Below are positions 28,213-37,652 of a stretch of 64,000 nt of DNA, in pieces. The position numbers and the translations under genes were made by a program. Position 1 is the stretch's first letter, and every line of letters begins with the position of its first letter. Below the pieces are notes generated by a model, which made no database searches, had not been told where the DNA came from, and saw nothing but the letters and a program-made list of their open reading frames with translations. The stretch is from Mariniphaga sp963747515 (GTDB taxonomy: Bacteria > Bacteroidota > Bacteroidia > Bacteroidales > Prolixibacteraceae): positions 930,001 through 994,000 of the forward strand of contig CAVVFN010000003.1 of assembly GCA_963747515.1 (NCBI GenBank), in the 5' to 3' direction.

Positions 28213-29964
28213 TCATCTTTCGAGTATGACTTCTTCCAGTTTAAAAGCTTCAGCTGCTTTAATGTCTGTAAACTGCAGGCTGAGGCTATGCCGTCCAGGT
28301 GCGAGGTTGGCAAATCCAACCAATTCGATATCGTTGGCATCTATAACTCCTTTCATTTCTTCATTGTCGATGGTTAGGACATATGTACTCCCCACTCCTG
28401 GCTCAGATCCAACAAGTTCAACCCTGTACTTCCCACCCTCCAAAGAATTAAACTGCCAACCGATTTTTGTGTAAATTTGTTTCCAATTTACAAAAGCAGT
28501 GCGCTTTGTGACTAAATCATGCTCAAGATATCCCTTTACCGTCCCGATGGAATTGATTTCGGCATTGTGTACCGGAAGTTTTATCCGAAACGGGTTTTCA
28601 GAAACCACAAAATCCTGTTGTTCCACATCAACCGGTCCTTCAAGTTCCAGTGCCAGTACAGTTGCAGATTCATCGTATGGCCGTTCCGGCAAATGAATTA
28701 ACACATCGTTTCCTGATCGTTCATAGGTTACCGACTGGTTTTTATCAGCCAAAAAGTATACCTTCCGTATTTTTGATCTTAAACCAGGTAATTTCAATAT
28801 CTTGTTTTTGGGCCATTCAAAGGTATGAATATAAATGGTATTCTTTTTAACTGTACTTTTCCCATAAAAAGGCAATAAATTAAAACAGCCCGCCCCGGTT
28901 CCATAAATTGCTTCACCATTCACCTTCAGCCAGTCACCTATGGCTTTCAAACGGATAATATCTTCTCCCCTTATTGACCCATCAGGTTTAGGTCCAACAT
29001 TTAAAAGTAAATTTCCACCTTTACTAACCACAGAAACCAGTGTTTGAATTAAATCAGTTACCGTATGAAACTGGGTTTCGTACTGATTGTAGCCCCAGGC
29101 ATGAAACTGGGTAGCATTGCAGGCTTCCCAGGGAGCAAGCGTACCATCAGGTTTCAACAATTTGGAAGTAGGTGTCGAACGTTCCGGAGTAAGGAAATCT
29201 CCGAAAAAAACATCAGGATTCTCCTCCCTGATGTTTTTAGGAAAAATGCGGTTGTTGTGGAGCATTTCCGGTTTCAGACTTTTCAGATAATCTGTAATTT
29301 CATAGGAATGCAATTCTTCCAGGGTATGCTGTGAGGTTCCGTCAAACCATATAACATATGGATCGTATTGGGTAACCAGTTCCTTCAGCTGACCTTTAAC
29401 ATATGTTATATACCGGTCAAGATTAGGTGAATCCGCATATTTTGAAGGTGCCTTTTCAAGGCCTTCAAAACGATCGGCCCAGGTGCCGGGCTGTATGTAA
29501 TCGGGATGATGCCACTCGCGTATAGAATAATACAACCCTAAAGGAATTTCATATTTGTCACTGGAAGCTTTTATCATTCCAATAATATCCTTCCCGTATG
29601 TATTATTCATAATGCTATAATCCGTCAGTTCAGTATCAAACATACAGAACCCATCGTGATGTTTTGAAGTAACTACCATATATTTCATTCCTGCGTCCTT
29701 TGCCAGCTCGAACCAGTTGTCGGGATTAAATGAAACAGGATTGAAGCGATCGATATATTTCTGGTATTCTTCGATCGACATGTTATAATTTGCTCTTGCC
29801 CATTCATTTCTTCCAATTTCGGCATAGGCGCCCCAATGGATAAACATTCCAAATTTAGCATCTCTAAACCACTTCATGGTCTGTTCTTTTGTCTGTGCAA
29901 CTGCATCGGAAGCTGCATTCAAAATACCAAAGAACAAACCAACACAAATGATAATAATTTTCAT
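28213..29964 (-). CDS. Alpha-L-fucosidase, GH29
   Basis: A 583-residue exported protein with a signal peptide ending AVAQ. The (beta/alpha)8 barrel shows MKWFRDAKFGMFIHWGAY, TSKHHDGFCMFD (His102-His103) and the nucleophile region VIWFDG, with Asp208 the expected nucleophile. GGNLLLNVGPKPDGSI closes the barrel, followed by a beta-sandwich and a C-terminal carbohydrate-binding-like domain of about 120 residues. GH29 enzymes release alpha-L-fucose with retention. The acid/base residue varies between subfamilies and was not assigned. It is separated by 171 AT-rich bases from the esterase A gene, the largest internal gap in this part of the locus, so a local promoter is possible there. Confidence 0.92.
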   Translation of the reverse strand: MKIIIICVGLFFGILNAASDAVAQTKEQTMKWFRDAKFGMFIHWGAYAEIGRNEWARANYNMSIEEYQKYIDRFNPVSFNPDNWFELAKDAGMKYMVVTSKHHDGFCMFDTELTDYSIMNNTYGKDIIGMIKASSDKYEIPLGLYYSIREWHHPDYIQPGTWADRFEGLEKAPSKYADSPNLDRYITYVKGQLKELVTQYDPYVIWFDGTSQHTLEELHSYEITDYLKSLKPEMLHNNRIFPKNIREENPDVFFGDFLTPERSTPTSKLLKPDGTLAPWEACNATQFHAWGYNQYETQFHTVTDLIQTLVSVVSKGGNLLLNVGPKPDGSIRGEDIIRLKAIGDWLKVNGEAIYGTGAGCFNLLPFYGKSTVKKNTIYIHTFEWPKNKILKLPGLRSKIRKVYFLADKNQSVTYERSGNDVLIHLPERPYDESATVLALELEGPVDVEQQDFVVSENPFRIKLPVHNAEINSIGTVKGYLEHDLVTKRTAFVNWKQIYTKIGWQFNSLEGGKYRVELVGSEPGVGSTYVLTIDNEEMKGVIDANDIELVGFANLAPGRHSLSLQFTDIKAAEAFKLEEVILER

Positions 29965-30135
29965 ATAACCTTTTCTTTTTATTCCACTATACTAATACTT
30001 CTTTTTAAAGCAAAATTTGCACCTATTTATTTTCAACAGACAGAATCATACTCCCTATACCATTTAAAATTTGTTTTAATTCTATTTAAGTGCATGTTTT
30101 TCTGCTTTTTGTTTTAATGTTGGTGACCCGGTAAT

Positions 30136-32772
30136 TTATTTTAAACTTTTTATAATTGATTCCGCTATACTATTATAAGAATCACCGGCCGACTGGATAA
30201 TCTTTAAATTTTCATCCTGATTTAAATAATTTTTTGCCTGTGATATTCCCGGTTCACCCAATTCATTTATGGGATTAATCCATAATTGTATTTTCGAAGA
30301 TGATAATCTGGCCAAATCAGGAATATCAAAATCCTTCAAAGCGCCAGGCACCCAAAAATACCCCCATACATTGTTGTAATATTTGCTTTCCAGAAGAGGC
30401 AAATAAGAAGGTAAAGTTCCGATTGTAACAGTTCCTGCTATTCGATTGTCAAAGGCAGCAGCCACAAGGGACCAAACACCGCCGAGTCCTTCTCCTATAG
30501 TTAGAATTTGTTTATTATTTAAATCATTGCGGTAATGAAGGTAATCAATTCCTCTTAAAATATCATAGGCACGCATACCCAGGGTAGTCTGGCCAAATTC
30601 TAGACAATGAATTGATAAATCATCGAGTATACGCAGATATGGAGTATGTCCGGTATATTTATTTGTTGCAAAAGAAGGTATTGGACTTGTTTCACCTGTT
30701 CCCCTGACATCGGCAGCAAAAACAACAAAACCTTCTTTTGCCAGCAGAAACGGCACATTTGAATTCCGATATCCGACAGGTTTTCCTTTTTCTGACACAT
30801 AAAAAAATACCGGACTATCAGGTTTTATTTTTTTAGGTTTGATTAAGAGGGCAGGAACAATAATGCCCTTCTCACTTTCATAGGTTAATTTTTCAACAGT
30901 TAAATCATCAATGTTGAGTAATTCGTACGATTTGTTTACCGGCAGTTCACGATTACCCGATAAGCTTAACTTAATTCTGGAAGCAATATTTTTCCTGAGG
31001 ATATCTTTATCTTTTGCCGGTTCATAAATATTACCGGCCCGCATTGCATTGACATCCTGACCGGTCCTGCTGCCAAGGGATTGAATAGTATTGCCACTTT
31101 TGGTGCACCATAAATCTTCTTCTTTTTCAACGTTAAGCTTAGCCTCTGCTTTTCCTTCCGCCTCCTTGTCAAACCATTTATTCAGCCATTCATAGGCCGA
31201 TTCACGGTTGGAACGGTTCATCGAGTGCGGACCTGGCACCATATCGATTTGGGCTGTTTGCCTCCCCACATGAAGGCCTTCATAGAAATATTGCATATCT
31301 TCCAGATACTCCCTGTGCCGGGGTTCTTCTCCCGATTCAATCCCAACAATTATTCTTAATGGCCGGGGAGGAATCAGGCTGTAAATTTCCTTATCTGATA
31401 ATTTTTTTCCTGTGAGATAAGCATTTTCCATTGGTCCTCCAGGATGAGAAGCAGCACAGACTTTTATCCGCTGATCCACCGCAGTTATAAGCAATGCCAT
31501 TTGTCCGCCTCCTGAACATCCCACAGCTGCAAGTTTGGTTGTATCAACTTCAGAACGGGAAACCAGGTAATCCACTGCCCGAATGCCGTCCCAGGTGCGT
31601 AACCCCGACAATGTCCAGTTGGCTAAAAAGGCTGGCCTTCCAACATACCAATGCTGGTCAACACCAAGATGAACCAGCCAGTCCCTTGAATCACTGACAT
31701 ATTCAGACCGTTCACCCTGCCCAATCGGATCATAAATCAGGACAACATATCCTTTAAGAACAAGGCCTAAACCCGACATATGGTAATTATCTCTTGACTT
31801 GCCGGCATCGCTGTGCCCCAAAGGAAATACTACTGCCGGCAATGGTAATTCTCTTCCTTTGGGTACATATAAATTTGCTGTGATAAAATAGCCGGGCTCG
31901 CTTTCAAAGATAATTTTTTCAATCGTATATTTATCGTATTCCAGTTTACCGGTTATTTTTGCATTTAATGGAGTTTTTTCGGGAAATTCCCCAAAGTATT
32001 TGTTTAAGTTCTTCCGGACTTCATCCTGTTTCTTTTTCCATCTATCGGTTCCCGAATCTTGCCATCTTGCCCCAACAGGTGCTTCCACTTTTGTGTTTTT
32101 GGTATCCATCAATTCCTGGGTTCTCTCTTGATTTGCTTTCTCAACCCGATCCATTATAAAATCATAAAACACTCTCCTTCCTTTTTGCACTTCGCTAAAG
32201 GTTTCAAAAATTTTTAGGGTTACCGGCTTCTCTAGGTTGGAAACATTATTGTCAAACCTTCCAACCGGAGTCAGGATAAGTTTTTCAACACGGCATTTAG
32301 CATCTTTCTCCCCTTGAAAGTTCAACGTAATCCTGCTCCATTTCTGAACGTTTATGTTTTCAAATGTCTTTTCCTTAAAAGCATAGGAAGAGCCATAATC
32401 TACTGTTCCAATCTTCTTGTTGTTTATCAGAAGCGTAACTTTTGAATCGGGCCTTTTACCTTCAACATAATGCAAGGTGATATCATATTTGGCTGAAGGT
32501 TCAAAGAAATCAGCCTCAGCGCTTCCACTGGCGGCACCTTCCTTTAACTGAATAACCCTTCTCCTGTCGTAGGAACCATTTATCCACTCATCCCAAAAAT
32601 TTATATCACCTACTTCGATTCCTCCTAAAAGTTCAAATTCATCAAAAACAACCTTTTCTGCATTCACAGGCAGTGCTGAAGATTCAGAAAATGAAGCAGC
32701 AATAAGATAATCCGGATTAATAATTACCTGAAAAAGCAGAATCAACAGGACTGAAATTTTAAAACAATTCAT
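30136..32772 (-). CDS. Two-domain alpha/beta hydrolase, esterase copy A
   Basis: An 878-residue exported protein. Residues 30-170 form a beta-rich domain that may bind glycan. Residues ~260-545 are an alpha/beta hydrolase of the acetyl-xylan/pectin esterase kind with nucleophile motif GCSGGG (Ser420) and His516 in GPHSMN. Residues ~590-878 are a second alpha/beta hydrolase in which the nucleophile elbow reads GEGLGG (Gly762 in place of Ser), so it is probably inactive. The likely job is removing ester groups from glycan, by analogy to CE-family PUL esterases. The neighbour is its near-duplicate at 34967. Large blocks are identical by eye, while two blocks differ strongly. Confidence 0.82.
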   Translation of the reverse strand: MNCFKISVLLILLFQVIINPDYLIAASFSESSALPVNAEKVVFDEFELLGGIEVGDINFWDEWINGSYDRRRVIQLKEGAASGSAEADFFEPSAKYDITLHYVEGKRPDSKVTLLINNKKIGTVDYGSSYAFKEKTFENINVQKWSRITLNFQGEKDAKCRVEKLILTPVGRFDNNVSNLEKPVTLKIFETFSEVQKGRRVFYDFIMDRVEKANQERTQELMDTKNTKVEAPVGARWQDSGTDRWKKKQDEVRKNLNKYFGEFPEKTPLNAKITGKLEYDKYTIEKIIFESEPGYFITANLYVPKGRELPLPAVVFPLGHSDAGKSRDNYHMSGLGLVLKGYVVLIYDPIGQGERSEYVSDSRDWLVHLGVDQHWYVGRPAFLANWTLSGLRTWDGIRAVDYLVSRSEVDTTKLAAVGCSGGGQMALLITAVDQRIKVCAASHPGGPMENAYLTGKKLSDKEIYSLIPPRPLRIIVGIESGEEPRHREYLEDMQYFYEGLHVGRQTAQIDMVPGPHSMNRSNRESAYEWLNKWFDKEAEGKAEAKLNVEKEEDLWCTKSGNTIQSLGSRTGQDVNAMRAGNIYEPAKDKDILRKNIASRIKLSLSGNRELPVNKSYELLNIDDLTVEKLTYESEKGIIVPALLIKPKKIKPDSPVFFYVSEKGKPVGYRNSNVPFLLAKEGFVVFAADVRGTGETSPIPSFATNKYTGHTPYLRILDDLSIHCLEFGQTTLGMRAYDILRGIDYLHYRNDLNNKQILTIGEGLGGVWSLVAAAFDNRIAGTVTIGTLPSYLPLLESKYYNNVWGYFWVPGALKDFDIPDLARLSSSKIQLWINPINELGEPGISQAKNYLNQDENLKIIQSAGDSYNSIAESIIKSLK
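30200..32772 (-). repeat. Long direct repeat, copy A
   Basis: Matches 35037-37609 at a constant offset of 4837 bases. About 630 bases (30690-31317) appear identical by eye; the stretch near 30430-30690 diverges, as do short blocks near 31660-31720 and 32520-32610. This is a mosaic pattern. Confidence 0.8.
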
Positions 32773-32816
32773 ATAATAAATTTTCTCTTTTCAATAAATA
32801 ATATCAATCACTTATT

Positions 32817-34910
32817 TCATTTTTTCTCTTTCTTTATAACCACAACATCATAGGTAGTCAAATTGGGTACTACAAATTTAACCTTACCTTCTTCTATAAA
32901 ATACTCAAGTTCTCGCTGATCAAATTCAGGCGAAAGCAGCAGTACACTGCTCACTTTTCCTCCTTCATTTAGCTGAAGACTTACATCAATATTCTTCACA
33001 TCATTTTGATTTTCTGAATCAAAATTCACCAAATGAAGTATCATATTCCCGGTTGTACTTTGCATATTTAACTCCATGGTAACTGTAAGAGGAGCATTAA
33101 TATCAATGCTCAGCTTTCCTTGTGAGGCCCATTGAACAGCTTTAATAAGCTCCCACCAGTTAACCGGCAATTTCCAATATTTACCCAGCATTGCGGCAGT
33201 AGGAGGCTTTTCAAAAGATGGCTTAACTTCACTAATATATATAACACGACCTTTACCTATCTGATTTCGAACAGGAGCATTTTCAAGTAATGCATCAGAG
33301 GTTGCTCCCCGTTTCCATTCTGGGGGTTCTATCTGAAACAGGGTTTGCAAACCAAATTCTTTTCTTCTTTCACGTGGTTCATTATATAAGGAAGTATGTT
33401 CAGTGGCTACTAATCCTCCACCTTCTTTAACAAACTGGTTGATTAAATTTATTTTATTTTGATTTAAAGCTTCTTGATCTGCAAGCACCAATACTTTATA
33501 TTTGGATAAATCTTCAAGTTGCTGGTCAAAAATAATGTCAAATGGAATTTTAGCCTGAATCAAAGCTTGTTCGAAAAGAAAAGTACTTTGATAAGGCCGA
33601 TCATTATTATAAGCCATAGTAGAATATGAATGAAGAATGGCGACATCAGCAACATTTTTCACATCCCGATAATGATCAAAGTTATCATGAAAAAACTTTA
33701 TCCATTGCCTAATCTGTTCTGATGCTTCATATCCTGCTAACCCATTGCCTACCATTCCCATTCCCTGTCGATTATATGCCAGAGCTTCAGCCATCTCCAA
33801 TATGCTTTCACTGGTATATGTAAAAACCCTTGTATCAAGAGTACGGGCCATTTTAAACGTACGAATTTTTGAAACTAAAGTGCCATCAGCTTCCAGTTTT
33901 GTATCTTCTCCTTCCGTCCAAAAGAAGTCCATATGTTTTAATAATCTCGGGAAATCTATACTTTGCTCCCACATTGTATTAATCCCGGTTAAACCATGTG
34001 GATTATTTTCTACTGCTACCTCCGGATTTAATTTCCTAATGTAATCAGCCATTTCACCATAATAATCTGCTAGCTGTTGGCATCTAAAATCTGTCCACTC
34101 TTGAAACAAAGGGTCCTCAATAGTACTAAGAGGGCTTTCGTAAACAGGTGGTTCAATATATGTTACATCACTCAATCCCATTCTTTCCTTTAACTCATTT
34201 GGTGAATATTTATTCCGTAAATATTCTTTAAAATTTTCCACAGCCAATGGATGATGAAAAACCTCCCTTACTCCCTGATTTGCCGGATTGTCAAAATGGA
34301 TCAAATCTGCTTTAAAATCTTCGATAGCAATCCGTAATACCTTTTTAATGTATTCTCGATATCCCGGATGCATAAAATAAGGTCTTTTTCGAAATAACTG
34401 AGAACCATACGTCACAGGTTCGCCGCGATAATCGGGAACAATCCATTCTTTGGCTTCAGGTTTTTCAAGCAAAAAATGTTCATACCCAAACGTACTACCA
34501 ACATAAACCCCAACTTTAATATCATATTTATGACAAAGTTCTGACAGCTGTTTAGCATATACCATATGTTCTTTTTCAGCTTCAATACCAAATGCTTTGT
34601 AAAAATGAATTATAGCCAAAGTAACACCCATTTCTTTCAACTTTCTAACTGACTCTTCAGTATGTTGTTTATAATATTCTTCTTCCTGCCATGGAGGGAA
34701 GGAACCCATTCGCCTTTTAAATAATGGGAATGAATCCCAATTACCTATATAAACAAGGGGTGTATCCTTTATCCATTCGGGTTCAACGTCCTGCTGCAGG
34801 GTCTGGGATTTGCCTTGGGCGCTTAAATATGAACTTTCTGATATTAATAAAAATATTAAAAACAGTATACTTAGCTTTCGACAAAGCCTTTTTAGATTAT
34901 TTTGAAACAT
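32817..34910 (-). CDS. GHL6/GH42-like glycosidase with trimerisation-type domain
   Basis: A 697-residue exported protein (signal ends YLSAQ). Residues 60-400 form a TIM barrel with features of the hypothetical glycosyl hydrolase 6 and GH42-like groups: KEMGVTLAIIHFYKAFG, HKYDIKVGVYVGS, FKADLIHFDNPANQG and FFWTEGEDTKLEADG. Residues ~425-560 look like a beta-galactosidase trimerisation/GATase-like domain (VADVAILHSYSTMAYN, LVLADQEALNQ, GGGLVATEH). A C-terminal beta-sandwich follows. Candidate catalytic acids are the Asp of HFDNP and the Glu of WTEGED; neither is proven. The gene lies between the two esterase duplicates and is co-directional with both. Activity unknown. Confidence 0.68.
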   Translation of the reverse strand: MFQNNLKRLCRKLSILFLIFLLISESSYLSAQGKSQTLQQDVEPEWIKDTPLVYIGNWDSFPLFKRRMGSFPPWQEEEYYKQHTEESVRKLKEMGVTLAIIHFYKAFGIEAEKEHMVYAKQLSELCHKYDIKVGVYVGSTFGYEHFLLEKPEAKEWIVPDYRGEPVTYGSQLFRKRPYFMHPGYREYIKKVLRIAIEDFKADLIHFDNPANQGVREVFHHPLAVENFKEYLRNKYSPNELKERMGLSDVTYIEPPVYESPLSTIEDPLFQEWTDFRCQQLADYYGEMADYIRKLNPEVAVENNPHGLTGINTMWEQSIDFPRLLKHMDFFWTEGEDTKLEADGTLVSKIRTFKMARTLDTRVFTYTSESILEMAEALAYNRQGMGMVGNGLAGYEASEQIRQWIKFFHDNFDHYRDVKNVADVAILHSYSTMAYNNDRPYQSTFLFEQALIQAKIPFDIIFDQQLEDLSKYKVLVLADQEALNQNKINLINQFVKEGGGLVATEHTSLYNEPRERRKEFGLQTLFQIEPPEWKRGATSDALLENAPVRNQIGKGRVIYISEVKPSFEKPPTAAMLGKYWKLPVNWWELIKAVQWASQGKLSIDINAPLTVTMELNMQSTTGNMILHLVNFDSENQNDVKNIDVSLQLNEGGKVSSVLLLSPEFDQRELEYFIEEGKVKFVVPNLTTYDVVVIKKEKK

Positions 34911-34966
34911 AATTTACAGATTATAATATGAACTTCAAGTTTAATTTCTACACCATAAATTAACTA

Positions 34967-37609
34967 TTAATACTTCAATTTTCTTTCTACTATAGATTTG
35001 ACAATACTTTTATTAGAGTCATCGGCCGACTGGATAATCTTTAGGTTTTCATCCTTATTTAAATAATTTTTTGCCTGTAATATTCCCGGTTCGCCCAATT
35101 CATTTATGGGATTAATCCATAATTGTATTTTCGAAGATGATAATCTGGCCAAATCAGGGATATCAAAATCCTTCAAAGCGCCAGGCACCCAAAAATACCC
35201 CCATACATTGTTGTAATATTTGCTTTCAAGAAGAGGCAAATAAGAAGGCAAAGTTCCGATTGTAACAACTCCTTCTATACGATTATCGAAGGCAGCAGCA
35301 GCCAAGGACCAAATACCTCCCAGTCCTTCCCCTGCAGCTACCATAGTATTATTTCTTAAATCTTTCCGTGAATGAAGGTAATCAATTCCTCTTAAAATAT
35401 CATAAGTACGCATTCCCAATGTAGTTTGTCCCAACTCAGCCGAACGTATTGCCAGGTCATCATGTACACGAAGCATTGGAATATGGCCGGTATATTTATT
35501 TGTTGCAAAAGAAGGTGTTGGACTGGTTTCACCTGTTCCCCTGACATCGGCAGCAAAAACAACAAAACCTTCTTTTGCCAGCAGAAACGGCACATTTGAA
35601 TTCCGATATCCGACAGGTTTTCCTTTTTCTGACACATAAAAAAATACCGGACTATCAGGTTTTATTTTTTTAGGTTTGATTAAGAGGGCAGGAACAATAA
35701 TGCCCTTCTCACTTTCATAGGTTAATTTTTCAACAGTTAAATCATCAATGTTGAGTAATTCGTACGATTTGTTTACCGGCAGTTCACGATTACCCGATAA
35801 GCTTAACTTAATTCTGGAAGCAATATTTTTCCTGAGGATATCTTTATCTTTTGCCGGTTCATAAATATTACCGGCCCGCATTGCATTGACATCCTGACCG
35901 GTCCTGCTGCCAAGGGATTGAATAGTATTGCCACTTTTGGTGCACCATAAATCTTCTTCTTTTTCAACGTTAAGCTTAGCCTCTGCTTTTCCTTCCGCCT
36001 CCTTGTCAAACCATTTATTCAGCCATTCATAGGCCGATTCACGGTTGGAACGGTTCATCGAGTGCGGACCTGGCACCATATCGATTTGGGCTGTTTGCCT
36101 CCCCACATGAAGGCCTTCATAGAAATATTGCATATCTTCCAGATACTCCCTGTGCCTGGGTTCTTCTCCCGATTCAACCCCAACAATTATTCTTAATGGC
36201 CGGGGAGGAATCAGGCTGTAAATTTCTTTATCTGTTAATTTTTGCCCTGTAAGGTAGGAATTCTCCAATGGGCCTCCAGGATGAGAAGCAGCACAGACTT
36301 TTATGCGCTGATCCACCGCAGTTATAAGCAATGCCATTTGTCCGCCTCCTGAACATCCCACAGCTGCAAGTTTGGTTGTATCAACTTCAGAACGGGAAAC
36401 CAGGTAATCCACTGCCCGAATGCCGTCCCAGGTGCGTAACCCCGACAATGTCCAGTTGGCTAAAAAGGCTGGCCTTCCAACATACCAATGCTGGTCACCT
36501 CCAATATGAACCAGCCAGTCTCCCGAATTATCAGTGAATTCAGATCGTTCCCCTTGCCCTATTGGGTCATAAACCAGGACAACATATCCTTTAAGAACAA
36601 GGCCTAAACCCGACATATGGTAATTATCTCTTGACTTGCCGGCACCACTGTGCCCCAAAGGAAATACTACTCCCGGCAACGGGAAATCTCTTCCTTTGGG
36701 TACATATAAATTTGCTGTGATAAAATAGCCGGGCTGGCTTTCAAAGATAATCTTTTCAATCGTGTATTTTTCGTATTCCAGTTTACCGGTTATTTTTGCA
36801 TTTAATGGAGTTCTTTCGGGAAATTCCCCAAAGTATTTGTTTAAGTTCTTCCGGACTTCATCCTGTTTCTTTTTCCATTTATCGGTTCCCGAATCCTGCC
36901 ATCTTGCCCCAACAGGTGCTTCCACTTTTGTGTTTTTGGTATCCATCAATTCCTGGGTTCTCTCTTGATTTGCTTTCTCAACCCGATCCATTATAAAATC
37001 ATAAAACACTCTCCTTCCTTTTTGCACTTCGCTATAGGTTTCAAAAATTTTTAGGGTTACCGGCTTCTCTAGGTTGGAAACATTATCGTCAAACCTTCCA
37101 ACCGGAGTCAGGATAAGTTTTTCAACACGGCATTTAGCATCTTTCTCCCCTTGAAAGTTCAACGTAATCCTGCTCCATTTCTGAACGTTGACGTTTTCAA
37201 ATGTCTTTTCCTTAAAAGAATAGGAAGAGCCATAATCTACTGTTCCAATCTTCTTGTTGTTTATCAGAAGCGTAACTTTTGAATCGGGCCTTTTACCTTC
37301 AACATAATGCAAGCTGATATCATATTTGGCTGAAGGTTCAAAGAAAACAGCTTCAGCGCTTCCATCGGTGGCCCCTTCCTTTAACTGAATCACCCTTCTC
37401 CTGTCGTAGGAACCACTAATCAATTCTTTCCAGTAATAAATATCACCTACTTCGATTCCTCCTAAAAGTTCAAATTCATCAAAAACAATCTTTTCTGCAT
37501 TCACAGGCAGTGCTGAAGATTCAGGAAATGCAGCAGCAATAAGATAATCCGGATTAATGAATACCTGAAAAAGCAGAATCAACAGGACTGAAATTTTAAA
37601 ACAATTCAT
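34967..37609 (-). CDS. Two-domain alpha/beta hydrolase, esterase copy B
   Basis: An 880-residue paralogue of the gene at 30136 with the same signal peptide, N-terminal beta-rich domain, active first hydrolase domain (GCSGGG, Ser420) and second domain with the degenerate elbow GEGLGG. The most divergent segment relative to copy A covers about residues 695-780 (HIPMLRVHDDLAIRSAELG against HTPYLRILDDLSIHCLEFG). On both sides the sequence is nearly identical, suggesting gene conversion. It is 56 bases from the GHL6-like gene on one side and 43 bases from the GH141-like gene on the other. Both copies are intact, so each may act on a different ester or position. Confidence 0.82.
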   Translation of the reverse strand: MNCFKISVLLILLFQVFINPDYLIAAAFPESSALPVNAEKIVFDEFELLGGIEVGDIYYWKELISGSYDRRRVIQLKEGATDGSAEAVFFEPSAKYDISLHYVEGKRPDSKVTLLINNKKIGTVDYGSSYSFKEKTFENVNVQKWSRITLNFQGEKDAKCRVEKLILTPVGRFDDNVSNLEKPVTLKIFETYSEVQKGRRVFYDFIMDRVEKANQERTQELMDTKNTKVEAPVGARWQDSGTDKWKKKQDEVRKNLNKYFGEFPERTPLNAKITGKLEYEKYTIEKIIFESQPGYFITANLYVPKGRDFPLPGVVFPLGHSGAGKSRDNYHMSGLGLVLKGYVVLVYDPIGQGERSEFTDNSGDWLVHIGGDQHWYVGRPAFLANWTLSGLRTWDGIRAVDYLVSRSEVDTTKLAAVGCSGGGQMALLITAVDQRIKVCAASHPGGPLENSYLTGQKLTDKEIYSLIPPRPLRIIVGVESGEEPRHREYLEDMQYFYEGLHVGRQTAQIDMVPGPHSMNRSNRESAYEWLNKWFDKEAEGKAEAKLNVEKEEDLWCTKSGNTIQSLGSRTGQDVNAMRAGNIYEPAKDKDILRKNIASRIKLSLSGNRELPVNKSYELLNIDDLTVEKLTYESEKGIIVPALLIKPKKIKPDSPVFFYVSEKGKPVGYRNSNVPFLLAKEGFVVFAADVRGTGETSPTPSFATNKYTGHIPMLRVHDDLAIRSAELGQTTLGMRTYDILRGIDYLHSRKDLRNNTMVAAGEGLGGIWSLAAAAFDNRIEGVVTIGTLPSYLPLLESKYYNNVWGYFWVPGALKDFDIPDLARLSSSKIQLWINPINELGEPGILQAKNYLNKDENLKIIQSADDSNKSIVKSIVERKLKY
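35037..37609 (-). repeat. Long direct repeat, copy B
   Basis: Partner of 30200-32772. Same orientation, 4837 bases apart, enclosing the GHL6-like gene. Recombination between the copies would delete or duplicate that gene. Confidence 0.8.
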
Positions 37610-37652
37610 ATTTTTTATTTTCTATGTTTTTTAATAAAGATCTACAACTGGG

